Positions 15,585 to 25,521 of a stretch of 64,000 bases of DNA are shown here, one piece after another. The position numbers were made by a program, and so were the translations under genes. The notes under the pieces are model-generated. The model did no database searches and had not been told where the DNA came from. It saw only the letters and a list, made by a program, of their open reading frames with translations. Each line of letters begins with the position of its first letter. Position 1 is the first letter of the stretch. Origin of the DNA: Methylicorpusculum oleiharenae (GTDB lineage Bacteria; Pseudomonadota; Gammaproteobacteria; Methylococcales; Methylomonadaceae); assembly GCF_009828925.2 (NCBI RefSeq), contig NZ_WUTY02000001.1:2262492-2326491 (forward strand), written 5' to 3'.

Positions 15585-17569
15585 AGGGAGACTCGATTAC
15601 TCAGCGATACGGAATAATAGTTTTTTGTGTAAGCGGTCTTGTTGCTATTTTAGCTGTAGTTTTAAGTGTTGATGGTTTAGGGCCTATTGATGACCATCAA
15701 TTCATTCGCACAATATTTCAAGGGAAGCCCTTTGGTTTTTATATTAGGCCAGACCTAGGCCGCTTCATACCGTTAACTGCACAAGAATATGATCTTGCTG
15801 CAAGAATTATTGAACCATCACCTTTTCTTTTTCATTTTATTGGTGGCATCAAAGTTCTGTTGTGTGGCGTGCTATTGTTTTATTGCTTGATGTTGACGAG
15901 GGCGAATAGTTGGGCACTTGCTATCTTATGGTGTGTCACAATGTATTCAATCGGCTTCGCTAATGCGGCTATTAGATTACAAATAGGCGAGTTAAATGCT
16001 CTTTTTCTGATACTTGTTTTTGTTTGGTCCACATTAGTATCCGAAAAAATGACATCACCATTTTCCTCAAAACAAAATATCATCACCGTTACTGGGTTAG
16101 TCGCATTGGCAGTAGCCTTCTTTTATAAAGAATTGATATTTGTTTTTGCACTTGCATTTGGAACCGTAGAGCTTTTGAGATATTGTCGACAAAAGCAAGG
16201 AAAAATTCCTATACGCATTTGGGCGTTACTAATCATTGGTGCATGCTATATCATTTTTTATGGGCTCTGGCGGGTCATTTTTGCCACTAGTTCTAACTCT
16301 TACACCAGTTTGCATACTACAGCTATTTGGGATGTGATTAATCTTTATGCCAAAAACGATCCATTTATAATATTCATCGTATTGCCTTTAACATTTTTTA
16401 GAGTTTTATTGATTATTCATAACGCTAATAAGCATACTGTCTATGATTCTTTTATGGTTGCAGCCAGTGCCTATGTAGGGGCTTTTTTAGCCTTGAGAAT
16501 GTTTAATACCTATTACCTATTGCCAGTTTATGGTTTTGCTGTGTGCGGTATAGCTGGGATTTTGGCTAGCCAAGCAGTTACCTGGTTTAACACCATCGTC
16601 TTAGTTACAACTGGACTCCTAGGTGCGAATACATTGCCAGTGGCTATTTCCGACATACAGTCGTTGAAATCAATTGCTAATAATCATTACCAATTTGTTC
16701 AGGTCCTATCAAAATGGCTTATAGAAAACCCTTTACCAAATTCAGAGCGCCGCAACCTAATTCTAAAAGGTGTTAGTCAGGGAAGTGGCATAGAAATCAT
16801 TATTAGTTTAAAAACCTTTCTTGAATCATTAGGGACACCAAGTACATCTTTCGAAATAAAGACTACTGAGCCAGATGACAATAAAAACATAAGTTCATAT
16901 TATGGCGTTAAAGATGAAATGGGGTATACCGCTAATATTGGTGATCTCTTAGTCTTTAATCCCTATCAGAGCGTTGTTATAACCCCTCCGCTTCTAGCTC
17001 CATCTAGTAATGAAATCTATCGAAGCGGATCCGAATGGGCATTACCCCGATGGTCAGGGTGGGACTGGTTAAAGATTTGCGTGTTCAGTCAAAATAACTG
17101 CGCATCTGGTATTTTTGCAAATATGCGTTACACAGGTTATGCAGCAATGTTAGTTCACCGTCTTGCCGCTCCGGTTCAATTAGCGCCATTGAGTTCACCA
17201 TCTTATTGTATTGATCCATTGGAATTACCATCCACAATGCAGGCAGGTATAACTAAAAAGCTAGATGTATCAATTGAAAATACAGGAAGTGAGATTTGGC
17301 CAGCTAATGGCGTTTCTAGTCCTGGTATGTTTGTCCATCTTTCCTATGTTTGGATTAATGAAAATGGCCAAGTTACATTTGAAGGGAATAGGTCTACGTT
17401 TCCTGAGCCTATACAACCAAATGATAAAACTAAGGTCTCCATTTTACTCAATATGCCAATGCAACCTGGAAGATATAAGCTGTTTATTAGTCCGGTACAA
17501 GAGAATGTTGGATGGTTCTATACTCAGAATAATAGTGAAACCACTAAAGTAATAGATATTTATCGATGA
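15569..17569 (+). CDS. Multi-span membrane protein, putative GT-C glycosyltransferase with C-terminal beta domain
   Basis: A 666-residue protein (ATG 15569 preferred; a TTG at 15530 lies deep in the upstream gene). Residues up to about 370 hold roughly ten transmembrane helices. The first periplasmic loop contains GPIDDHQFIRTIFQG, an acidic pair like the catalytic loop of GT-C enzymes, and RPDLGRFIPL. The C-terminal third is soluble and beta-rich, with an Ig-like segment around LDVSIENTGSEIWPANG. After a polyprenyl-P glycosyltransferase and a flippase-like protein, it is a good candidate for the periplasmic transferase that decorates the O-chain. No family was recognised directly, so the function is inference. 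Confidence 0.6.
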   Translation: MEANLKGDSITQRYGIIVFCVSGLVAILAVVLSVDGLGPIDDHQFIRTIFQGKPFGFYIRPDLGRFIPLTAQEYDLAARIIEPSPFLFHFIGGIKVLLCGVLLFYCLMLTRANSWALAILWCVTMYSIGFANAAIRLQIGELNALFLILVFVWSTLVSEKMTSPFSSKQNIITVTGLVALAVAFFYKELIFVFALAFGTVELLRYCRQKQGKIPIRIWALLIIGACYIIFYGLWRVIFATSSNSYTSLHTTAIWDVINLYAKNDPFIIFIVLPLTFFRVLLIIHNANKHTVYDSFMVAASAYVGAFLALRMFNTYYLLPVYGFAVCGIAGILASQAVTWFNTIVLVTTGLLGANTLPVAISDIQSLKSIANNHYQFVQVLSKWLIENPLPNSERRNLILKGVSQGSGIEIIISLKTFLESLGTPSTSFEIKTTEPDDNKNISSYYGVKDEMGYTANIGDLLVFNPYQSVVITPPLLAPSSNEIYRSGSEWALPRWSGWDWLKICVFSQNNCASGIFANMRYTGYAAMLVHRLAAPVQLAPLSSPSYCIDPLELPSTMQAGITKKLDVSIENTGSEIWPANGVSSPGMFVHLSYVWINENGQVTFEGNRSTFPEPIQPNDKTKVSILLNMPMQPGRYKLFISPVQENVGWFYTQNNSETTKVIDIYR

Positions 17570-17688
17570 ATGGGTTTCTGGCAAACTCGTTAAGCAAGTT
17601 TCCAAAAAACATACAATATTCGGATGAATAAAATTTCAAATTTTGATTAGATACATGGCCAAATAAATAGTATATATACACCAAAAAT

Positions 17689-17702
17689 AGTTTAGCTAAA
17701 CT
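17689..17702. promoter_or_regulatory. 14-bp perfect palindrome upstream of the acyltransferase gene
   Basis: AGTTTAGCTAAACT is self-complementary and lies in the AT-rich 269-base gap before the gene at 17839. It could be an operator, but nothing else in the gap identifies a regulator. This is the first sizeable gap in the downstream half of the locus, so an internal promoter here is plausible. Confidence 0.25.
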
Positions 17703-17838
17703 TGCTCATTTATAAACTCAGTGCATATGGTATCTTGGTATTAAAGTCAACTAAAATATTTTAACCTTAATGTATTGAAATAATTTAAGAAAATATTAGG
17801 TAGTGTAGCTGCAGTTTAAAAAATATATTTATACAGTT

Positions 17839-19794
17839 ATGATAAAGCAGTCCCTCCCCCAGTCAACCTATAGGCTAGATATTGATGGCCTAAGGGCGAT
17901 AGCAGTAGTTAGTGTTATTATAAACCATTTTAATAAGGATTTAATGCCAAGCGGATATCTTGGCGTTGACATATTCTATGTAATATCAGGATATGTAATA
18001 TCCTTATCATTGGTTAGTCGGTCGCATGATGGTTTTAAGAATTTTTTACTGTGGTTCTATGAAAGGCGGATCAAACGTATACTTCCTGCTTTAGTAGCTT
18101 GCGTTTTAATCACCAGTGTGCTCATTTGCTTCTTGGACAGCAATCCTGATGTATCACTTCAAACTGGCATTGCGTCACTTTTTGGGCTTTCAAATATTTA
18201 CCTATTTAACCAAGCGGCCGATTATTTTTCACCATCAATGGAGGTTAATGTTTTTACACAAACTTGGTCGCTAGGTATTGAAGAGCAGTTCTATTTTTTA
18301 TATCCAGTCTTAATTCTTATCGCTGGTTTGGGTCGACATAAAAATGGGGTGAGAAACTTATTATTAATTGTTGCTATAATTTCTATCGCATCACTCGTTG
18401 GGTTTGTCTGTATCTATAACGTTAATCGACCGGCAGCGTACTTTTTGTTGCCCACTCGTCTATGGGAACTTGGTGCAGGTTGTTTGTTATTCTTGTATTC
18501 AGTTCACAGTGCTAAATTCAAGATATTGTCATCAAAAGGATCAGTAATTATATTGGTGGCGATAATAGTCAGTTTTTTTATTCCTATTCAATTTGCAATT
18601 TTCGCGACGATATTGGTGGTGTTATTTACGATGCTGCTTATCGGCATTACTCCGCCTTCTTCCGTGACATATGCCATTCTGACCTTGCCAATTATTGTAT
18701 ATTTAGGGCGAATATCATTTTCTTTGTATCTTTGGCATTGGAGTGTTTTGAGTCTTAGTCGGTGGTCCATAGGTGTTGATGCGAAGACAGTGCCTTTTCA
18801 GATTGCGGTGATACTGATTCTAGCAAGTGGATCGTATAAATATATTGAAAAACCTCTTCGTAAGGCGCAATGGTCGACTAAAAGCTTGCAAACAATAGGA
18901 TATGGAATAAGTGTATCTATTTGTTCAGTATTTCTATTATTTATCCTGTTATTCGATCATAATCGATTTATTATTAATCATAATGCTTTATATTCCCCTC
19001 CTGCTTACTTGCCACTCAAGAATAATGTTCTTTTGAATCATGATCCAATATGTGTTGTAGATGGTAATAAAAGGCTGCTAAACGCTGATACATTCGATTT
19101 GTGTACTGTTTTACCTAGGATTGTCGATGGACAAATGATTTGGGTTGTTGGCGATAGTCATTCTGGACATCTGCAAGGACTTCTATATGCAATGCATGAT
19201 AATACTGGCATAGGCGTTCATTTAATAGAAACTCCAGGGCGACCGTTTCCATCAAAAACAGATGATAAATTTGAAGCTAGAGACATTATATTTGAAGAAA
19301 TTAAAAAAAGGATGCATTCTGGAGATATCCTTCTTGTTGCTCGTGGATTTATTAGTACAGCGACGGGAAAAGTTGCTGCAGATGTGTCGCCATGGATAGA
19401 TAAAATACCAGTTTTGGCAAATGAAATGTCATTAAAAGGAGTCAATGTTGTAATTTTTGGACCACCTCCTTTATTCAAGTTTGAGGATATTGGTATTTGT
19501 AAGTCTCAACTTTTGGGGTATTCATCGTGTGATGTTGATCGTGACTCAATCTCAGCAGAAATCGAAGATGTTCAGCAGATTTTGAAAAGAGTTGCAGAGA
19601 ACAAGTCTAATATCTATATTTTTAATTTGTTTGATCTCTTGTGTCCAAAATCCAATACGCGATGTTCGCCTCATAAAAATGATACTTTTATCTTCAGAGA
19701 TAGAGATCATCTCAATTCTTTCGGCTCAGCAAGTCTTGCTGATTCATTCATTGACTTCTTAAATTATAATAATCTTCTGAAATCTAAAATCTAA
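17839..19794 (+). CDS. OafA-type acyltransferase 3 with SGNH domain (O-antigen acetylase)
   Basis: A 651-residue protein. Residues about 8-380 form the ten- to eleven-helix acyltransferase-3 domain: YRLDIDGLRAIAVVSVIINHF, GYLGVDIFYVISGYVIS, YERRIKRILPAL and TWSLGIEEQFYFLYP. Residues about 430-645 form a periplasmic SGNH hydrolase-like domain with block I VVGDSHSGHLQG and a C-terminal DRDHLNSFGS carrying the Asp-x-x-His pair. Such fusions move acetyl groups across the inner membrane and attach them to O-antigen sugars. Gaps of 269 and 33 bases separate it from its neighbours. The coding DNA is visibly AT-rich. Confidence 0.93.
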   Translation: MIKQSLPQSTYRLDIDGLRAIAVVSVIINHFNKDLMPSGYLGVDIFYVISGYVISLSLVSRSHDGFKNFLLWFYERRIKRILPALVACVLITSVLICFLDSNPDVSLQTGIASLFGLSNIYLFNQAADYFSPSMEVNVFTQTWSLGIEEQFYFLYPVLILIAGLGRHKNGVRNLLLIVAIISIASLVGFVCIYNVNRPAAYFLLPTRLWELGAGCLLFLYSVHSAKFKILSSKGSVIILVAIIVSFFIPIQFAIFATILVVLFTMLLIGITPPSSVTYAILTLPIIVYLGRISFSLYLWHWSVLSLSRWSIGVDAKTVPFQIAVILILASGSYKYIEKPLRKAQWSTKSLQTIGYGISVSICSVFLLFILLFDHNRFIINHNALYSPPAYLPLKNNVLLNHDPICVVDGNKRLLNADTFDLCTVLPRIVDGQMIWVVGDSHSGHLQGLLYAMHDNTGIGVHLIETPGRPFPSKTDDKFEARDIIFEEIKKRMHSGDILLVARGFISTATGKVAADVSPWIDKIPVLANEMSLKGVNVVIFGPPPLFKFEDIGICKSQLLGYSSCDVDRDSISAEIEDVQQILKRVAENKSNIYIFNLFDLLCPKSNTRCSPHKNDTFIFRDRDHLNSFGSASLADSFIDFLNYNNLLKSKI

Positions 19795-19827
19795 ATTTTA
19801 CTAAATATAGATGGTATAAATAACACT

Positions 19828-20982
19828 ATGCATATAGGTTTTGACATATCACAGACAGGCTCTGGCAAGGCCGGTTGCGGTTTTTTTTCACATGCGCTAA
19901 TTAAGGCAATGCTTGAACTTGTGCCTGAGCATCGATATTCCCTTTTTCCCAGTTTCGGTAATTTTTATTTTGATGCAAAAATGCCTCTAGCCAATCCCTA
20001 TTCAGGACGAGATGTGCATTATGGTCCAAGGCATCTCACTAGGGAAGCGGCAAGCTTATTCTGGATTGGGAATGAGGCTGAAGCATTGTTAGGCCTGCCA
20101 GATATTATTCATGCCAACAACTTTTGGTGTCCCACTCAATTTACATCAAGCCGTCTGATTTATACGTTTTATGATATGGGATTTGTTGTTAATCCCGACT
20201 GGACAACTGAGGCAAATCGAGTGGGTTGTTTTGATGGAGTATTTAGATCAGCTATGGCGGCGGATTGGGTAGTGGCTATTTCTGATGCTTCCAAAACTCA
20301 TTATTTGAGTGTATTCCCGCATTTCCCTGAAAACCGGATTCGCGTCATTTACCCGTGTTCACGATTCTCGGATTATTCTGCAGTGGGTAAGCGACCGAAG
20401 GCTCTCGAGGGTGTGGCTGATGGCAAATATTGGTTAAATGTAGGCACTATTGAACCACGGAAAAACCAGCACCGACTTGTTGAATCCTATGCGCGTTATT
20501 TAGCCTTGGGAGGCGAACCGATGCCACTGGTTTTGGCAGGGGGGAAAGGTTGGTTGATGGACGATTTTCAAAAACATTTGAGTGCATTGGGGATTAATGC
20601 TCAAATCGTGATGACTGGCTATGTTTCAGATGATGAATTGATCTGGCTTTATCGTAATTGTTATGCCAACCTTTATCCTTCGTTGTTTGAGGGGTTTGGG
20701 TTGCCCGTATTGGAAGGAATGCAGTTCGGTGCTCCTACCTTGACATCTAACTCTACTTCTATTCCGGAAGTGGCCGGTGATGCTGCGATACTAATGGATC
20801 CTGAAGATACTGACAGCTGGGTTCAAGCCATGTTGCGGATAGCTGTAAACAAATTAGAAAGAGATCGATTAAGTCTTGCTGCCATAGAGCAATCAAAACG
20901 ATTTGACTGGAAGCAGAGTGCGGCAGCTTTGCTGCAACTTTATGAAGAAGCTTTAGCTTCTCCAAAACGACGGATAGCTTAA
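19828..20982 (+). CDS. GT4-family glycosyltransferase (mannosyltransferase-like)
   Basis: A 384-residue GT-B enzyme. It begins IGFDISQTGSGKAGCGFF, has YWLNVGTIEPRKNQHRLVESY in the linker to the C-terminal domain, and the donor-site motif PSLFEGFGLPVLEGMQFGAPTLTSNSTSIPEVAGDAA, in which Glu and Gly contact the nucleotide sugar. This matches family 4 mannosyltransferases of the WbdB/WbdC or MtfB kind, and the next two genes encode GDP-mannose dehydratases. Its last base is the first base of the next ATG, so the genes are coupled. Confidence 0.87.
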   Translation: MHIGFDISQTGSGKAGCGFFSHALIKAMLELVPEHRYSLFPSFGNFYFDAKMPLANPYSGRDVHYGPRHLTREAASLFWIGNEAEALLGLPDIIHANNFWCPTQFTSSRLIYTFYDMGFVVNPDWTTEANRVGCFDGVFRSAMAADWVVAISDASKTHYLSVFPHFPENRIRVIYPCSRFSDYSAVGKRPKALEGVADGKYWLNVGTIEPRKNQHRLVESYARYLALGGEPMPLVLAGGKGWLMDDFQKHLSALGINAQIVMTGYVSDDELIWLYRNCYANLYPSLFEGFGLPVLEGMQFGAPTLTSNSTSIPEVAGDAAILMDPEDTDSWVQAMLRIAVNKLERDRLSLAAIEQSKRFDWKQSAAALLQLYEEALASPKRRIA

Positions 20983-22004
20983 TGAAGAGAGCATTAATTA
21001 CAGGTATAACTGGGCAGGATGGTTCATTTCTGGCTGAATACCTTCTTGAGCGAGGCTATGATGTATTCGGTCTGGTTAGGCGTGAAAGTTGGTTCCGTCC
21101 TAATAACGCGAGTCATTTAGCTAATAAAATACATGTACTATTTGGCGATATGTCAGAAGGCATTGATATTTCCTCTGCTTTACAGGATGCCAAGCCTGAT
21201 GAGATTTATAACTTAGCCTCGCAATCTCGTCCGGGAGAATCTTGGGCTCGCGCACCGGAAACACTTATGATCAACGGTATGGGAGCCATTCGTTTGTTTG
21301 AAGGTGTTCGGCATGCTTGCCCAGAAGCGCGGGTTTATCACGCATCGTCTTCGGAGATGTTTGGCCAGACAAAAATTATTCCGCAAAATGAAGAGACGCC
21401 TTTCAATCCCTCCAATCCCTACGCTGCGGCTAAGGCCTATGCTCATCAGATGGTGCGAATTTATCGCGAGAGTTACGGTTTGTTTATTGCCAGTGGAATT
21501 CTATTCAATCATGAAAGTGAACGTAGACCGCTCCATTTTGTAACTCAAAAAATTGCCTATGGTGCGGCCTGCACCGCTCTGGGTATTAAGGACTCGGTCG
21601 ACTTAAACGAGCGAGGTATTCCTATTGTATCCAAAGGCCAGTTGGCACTCGGTAATTTAGATATTGCTAGAGATTGGGGGCATGCCATCGATTTTGTCCG
21701 AGCCATGTGGTTGATGCTGCAAAAACAGCAGCCGGATGATTATGTTATAGGTACTGGAAAACTTCATACGCTTCGCCAACTTTGTAAATCTGCTTATGAG
21801 CATGTGGGTTTTGATTGGCAGGATCATGTGATCAGTGATCCTGCATTGGTTCGTCCGCTCGAAACAGAACAAACGCTCGCAGATGCATCAAAAGCACGCA
21901 AGATTTTGAACTGGGAACCAACGATTAGTTTCGAACAAATGGTCGGTAAGATGGTTGATGCTCAGATTGCGAGACTTGATTCTAAAATGCCTAGTAAAAA
22001 ATAA
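20982..22004 (+). CDS. GDP-mannose 4,6-dehydratase paralogue (short-chain epimerase/dehydratase)
   Basis: A 340-residue extended SDR protein. The NAD(P)-binding motif is [16 protein letters not shown], the catalytic region is HASSSEMFG with NPYAAAKAYAH providing the YxxxK-like pair, and the GMD-type FNHESERRP and RDWGHAIDFVRAMWLML are present. It is clearly related to GMD but diverged from the classical enzyme next door: the [18 protein letters not shown] region reads RRESWFRPNNASHL. It may be a second dehydratase of different substrate preference, or the reductase partner that finishes a GDP-6-deoxyhexose. The family is secure, the reaction not. Confidence 0.82.
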   Translation: MKRALITGITGQDGSFLAEYLLERGYDVFGLVRRESWFRPNNASHLANKIHVLFGDMSEGIDISSALQDAKPDEIYNLASQSRPGESWARAPETLMINGMGAIRLFEGVRHACPEARVYHASSSEMFGQTKIIPQNEETPFNPSNPYAAAKAYAHQMVRIYRESYGLFIASGILFNHESERRPLHFVTQKIAYGAACTALGIKDSVDLNERGIPIVSKGQLALGNLDIARDWGHAIDFVRAMWLMLQKQQPDDYVIGTGKLHTLRQLCKSAYEHVGFDWQDHVISDPALVRPLETEQTLADASKARKILNWEPTISFEQMVGKMVDAQIARLDSKMPSKK

Positions 22005-22042
22005 TTTGGTTCGTGTAAATTCTTAAGCGAGATTGTATAAAA

Positions 22043-23158
22043 ATGAAAAAAGCTTTAATTACGGGCATTACTGGTCAGGACGGTTCCTATTTGGCTGAAT
22101 TTCTTTTAGCAAAAGGTTACGAGGTACATGGTATCAAACGCCGTGCATCATCGTTTAATACAGAGCGCATTGATCACATTTATCAAGACCCTCATGCTAA
22201 GCATCCTGTTCTTAAGTTGCACTATGGCGACTTGACTGACACATCTAACCTTGTTCGTATTTTACAAGAGGTTCAACCTGATGAGGTTTATAATCTTGGA
22301 GCACAATCGCATGTTGCGGTAAGTTTTGAATCTCCTGAATACACTGCCGATGTTGATGCGATTGGTGCATTACGTATTTTGGAAGGCATCCGCTTGCTTG
22401 GTCTTGAGAAAAAGACGCGCTTTTATCAGGCTAGTACATCGGAGCTATACGGTCTGGTACAGGAGATTCCTCAAAAGGAAACCACCCCTTTTTATCCTCG
22501 CTCACCTTATGCTGTTGCCAAACTTTACGCTTATTGGATCACCATAAATTATCGTGAAGCCTACGGCATTTATGCTTGTAATGGTATTCTTTTTAATCAC
22601 GAATCTTCGCGGCGTGGTGAGACTTTTGTCACTAGAAAGATTACCCGTGGTTTAGCAAACATTGCTCAGGGTCTTGAGCAATGTTTGTTTATGGGTAATC
22701 TAGATGCTCTTCGTGACTGGGGTCACGCTAAAGACTACGTAGAAATGCAGTGGCTGATGTTGCAACAGGATAAGCCTGTCGATTTTGTTATTGCTACCGG
22801 TATTCAATACACTGTGCGAGAGTTTATTAATAAAGCAGCCAATCAATTGGGTATTAAGCTTTCATGGGAAGGTGACGGAGTTAATGAATTTGGACGAGTT
22901 ATTTCAGTAACTGGCGATAGTGCACCTGCTCTGAAAGTTGGTGATGTTATTGTTAAGATCGATCCTAGGTACTTCCGCCCAGCTGAAGTGGAAACTCTTT
23001 TAGGCGATCCTACTAAGGCAAAAGAAACACTCGGCTGGACACCTAAAATCACACTTGACGAGATGATTGAGGAAATGATTGCTTACGATCTCAATCAGGC
23101 TAATCGGAATGTTTTGCTGAATAGCAAGGGGTTTAAAGTTACAGTGGGGCGGGAGTGA
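22043..23158 (+). CDS. gmd: GDP-mannose 4,6-dehydratase
   Basis: Converts GDP-D-mannose to GDP-4-dehydro-6-deoxy-D-mannose, the precursor of GDP-rhamnose, GDP-fucose and GDP-perosamine. The 371 residues follow classical GMD throughout: [57 protein letters not shown] with the active-site Thr/Glu, [12 protein letters not shown] with Tyr and Lys, [17 protein letters not shown] and [16 protein letters not shown]. It lies 38 bp after its paralogue. No clear fucose synthetase or perosamine aminotransferase is in the window, so the end product stays open. Confidence 0.95.
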   Translation: MKKALITGITGQDGSYLAEFLLAKGYEVHGIKRRASSFNTERIDHIYQDPHAKHPVLKLHYGDLTDTSNLVRILQEVQPDEVYNLGAQSHVAVSFESPEYTADVDAIGALRILEGIRLLGLEKKTRFYQASTSELYGLVQEIPQKETTPFYPRSPYAVAKLYAYWITINYREAYGIYACNGILFNHESSRRGETFVTRKITRGLANIAQGLEQCLFMGNLDALRDWGHAKDYVEMQWLMLQQDKPVDFVIATGIQYTVREFINKAANQLGIKLSWEGDGVNEFGRVISVTGDSAPALKVGDVIVKIDPRYFRPAEVETLLGDPTKAKETLGWTPKITLDEMIEEMIAYDLNQANRNVLLNSKGFKVTVGRE

Positions 23159-23386
23159 TACACTAGAGGTAAAAGGTTGGATCATCAGAGAAATGAGTCG
23201 GATGTTCCTTAGCTAATGATCTAAATCTAGAAGAAATGATCATTTGTTAATTTTTTTAGTTGTGATAATCAATAATCTTTAATACCAGTAAGCCTGTAGT
23301 TCTGTAGTCATGGTTTTAGACTTTTTAGGGCACCGTTTGTTAGTGTTTCTATGACAGGCTTTAGCAAATCTTTTGACCACGAAAGT

Positions 23387-24148
23387 ATGACAAAACCACT
23401 AGTGACAATTTCCGTACCTTCGTTTAACCAAGGCCGATTTCTTGATGATGCGTTGTCGTCTATATTTAATCAAGAAATCCCAGTCGAAGTCTTTGTGCTG
23501 GACGGGGGGTCATCGGATAACTCTCTTGAAGTTATACGCAAATGGGAGCACCGATTAGCAGGGTGGCGCAGCCATACAGACGACGGACAGGCATCGGCCA
23601 TTAATGAAGGCATTATGCAGGGCAAAGCACCCTATGTTTGCTGGTTGAATAGTGATGATTGGTTTTTGCCGGGAGGTTTGGCAAAACTGCTTGGACAGAT
23701 GGAAAACAACCCCGATGCGCCAGCCATTTACGCCCGTTCTTGGAATATAGTGGAGAGGAGTGGCAGGCGATACCCGGTTTGGGTAGAGCCATTCGATGAA
23801 CGCCGTCTAGCTTTCCGTTGTATTATATCCCAGCCGGCAACATTGGTCCGGCGTTCCGCTTGGACGGTTGTAGGCGGGGTAGATCCGAAACTGCGCATGG
23901 TCATGGATTATGATTTATGGTGGCGTTTGTTCAAGCAGTTTGGGCCCTTACATTTTTTTGATGAGTTTGTGGCGGTGAATCGCGAGCATGAAGACACCAA
24001 GACAAATACTCAGCGTCGTTTGCATTACCAGGAAGCGATGGGAGTCGTTCGTAAATACTACGGGAAGCTACCGTTAAAGTGGTGGTTAGCACAACCATAT
24101 GCCGTTTGGTATAAAGCTTTAGTAGGTGGATTTAAAGAGAATAAATGA
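23387..24148 (+). CDS. GT2-family glycosyltransferase
   Basis: A 253-residue GT-A enzyme beginning MTKPLVTISVPSFNQGRFLDDALSS, with VFVLDGGSSDNSLE, the metal site CWLNSDDWFLP and the conserved ISQPATLVRRSAW and MVMDYDLWWRL. It is similar in motif order to the glycosyltransferase at 12598. An in-frame ATG at 23351 would add 12 residues without family similarity, so the internal ATG was chosen. The 228-base gap before it contains no gene. Its end overlaps the next gene by 4 bases (ATGA). Donor unknown; a deoxyhexose or mannose is likely given the gmd genes. Confidence 0.85.
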   Translation: MTKPLVTISVPSFNQGRFLDDALSSIFNQEIPVEVFVLDGGSSDNSLEVIRKWEHRLAGWRSHTDDGQASAINEGIMQGKAPYVCWLNSDDWFLPGGLAKLLGQMENNPDAPAIYARSWNIVERSGRRYPVWVEPFDERRLAFRCIISQPATLVRRSAWTVVGGVDPKLRMVMDYDLWWRLFKQFGPLHFFDEFVAVNREHEDTKTNTQRRLHYQEAMGVVRKYYGKLPLKWWLAQPYAVWYKALVGGFKENK

Positions 24149-25260
24149 AAATATTACATTTTTACAGGACTTCATACCCAGACACTATGGGTGGCATTGA
24201 GCAGGTAATTCATCAACTAGCTAGGGGGGCCGCTAAGAAGGGATTTGAAACCGTTGTTCTTTCTCTTACAGACGAAATCAATCCTCAACCAATCAAAATC
24301 GACAATTACACGGTACATCGTGCTTCGCTTGACTTTCAGATATCCTCATCAGGATTTTCAATTTCTGCATTATTCCGTTTTGTCCAATTGGCAAAGAATG
24401 CAGACATTATACATTATCACTTTCCGTGGCCATTCATGGACTTGGTTCATTTTTTGGCAAGAGCCAATAAGCCGTCAATCGTGACATATCACTCGGATAT
24501 TATTCGGCAACAATATCTGCTAAAGATCTATCGTCCATTAATGCAAAGATTCCTAGGCAACGTCGATCTTATTGTTGTGACCTCCCCAAACTATTTTGCT
24601 ACTAGTAAGTTTTTAACATGCTTTCGAGAAAAGGTGCATGTTATCCCGATAGGCCTGGACAAGGCATCTTATCCAACTCCATTACCAGATAGTTTAAGTG
24701 GTTGGAGCGGAAAGCTAGGTTCTAAGTTTTTTCTGTTTGTAGGTGTTCTTCGCTATTACAAAGGTCTACATATTCTTATAGAAGCAGCGCAGGGCACTGA
24801 TTATCCTATAGCAATAGTCGGTGCAGGCCCAATTGAACAAGAATTACGCAAACAAGTTGAAACGCTTGGATTGAAAAACATTCATTTTCTTGGGCAATTG
24901 TCTGACGAAGATAAGTCGGCACTTTTAACGCTTTGCTATGGTGTTGTTTTTCCTTCGCATTTACGTTCGGAGGCTTTCGGTATTTCTTTGCTGGAAGGCG
25001 CGATGTATGGAAAACCAATGATTTCTAGTGAAATTGGCACTGGTACGACTTTTATTAATATTGCAAACGAGACAGGTCTGGTAGTGCCTCCCAGTAACCC
25101 GGATGCTCTTAGGGTGGCGATGAGATTTTTATGGGAAAATCCTGAAAAAGCTGCAGAAATGGGTGCTGCGGCAGAAGCCCGCTATTGGAAATTGTTTACT
25201 GCAGATCGGATGGTTGAGGCATATATCAAATTATATGGTGAATTAGTTAAAAATGGATGA
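24145..25260 (+). CDS. GT4-family glycosyltransferase
   Basis: A 371-residue GT-B enzyme. The N-terminal domain has ILHFYRTSYPDTMGGIEQVIHQLARGAAKKGFE, typical of WbdC/WbaZ-like mannosyltransferases that act early in chain assembly. The C-terminal domain has KFFLFVGVLRYYKGLHILIEA and AFGISLLEGAMYGKPMISSEIGTGT. It is coupled to the preceding GT2 gene by an ATGA overlap and closes the main run of glycosyltransferases. Family is certain; the specific linkage is not readable from sequence. Confidence 0.88.
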   Translation: MKILHFYRTSYPDTMGGIEQVIHQLARGAAKKGFETVVLSLTDEINPQPIKIDNYTVHRASLDFQISSSGFSISALFRFVQLAKNADIIHYHFPWPFMDLVHFLARANKPSIVTYHSDIIRQQYLLKIYRPLMQRFLGNVDLIVVTSPNYFATSKFLTCFREKVHVIPIGLDKASYPTPLPDSLSGWSGKLGSKFFLFVGVLRYYKGLHILIEAAQGTDYPIAIVGAGPIEQELRKQVETLGLKNIHFLGQLSDEDKSALLTLCYGVVFPSHLRSEAFGISLLEGAMYGKPMISSEIGTGTTFINIANETGLVVPPSNPDALRVAMRFLWENPEKAAEMGAAAEARYWKLFTADRMVEAYIKLYGELVKNG

Positions 25261-25521
25261 TCTGCTTCTATAAACCATAGGAAAAAAAATTTGGGGTCAT
25301 AAGTCAATTTGGTTCATAAATTCCCAAATTTAAACTTTGGGAGGTTTCCGTTAACCCTGATGGTTCGGAGCAGGCGGAGCATACCTAAGCCTTTGCGTTC
25401 GTTTGTAAGAGCATTTGGCTAATATCGTTTAGAGAACCATTGGCCAAGGCTTTTTTTCGATTTTTTATGATAGCAATTTACCATTCTCTGAGACGTGGCT
25501 GTTCAAAAGGGCTGAAATGAT

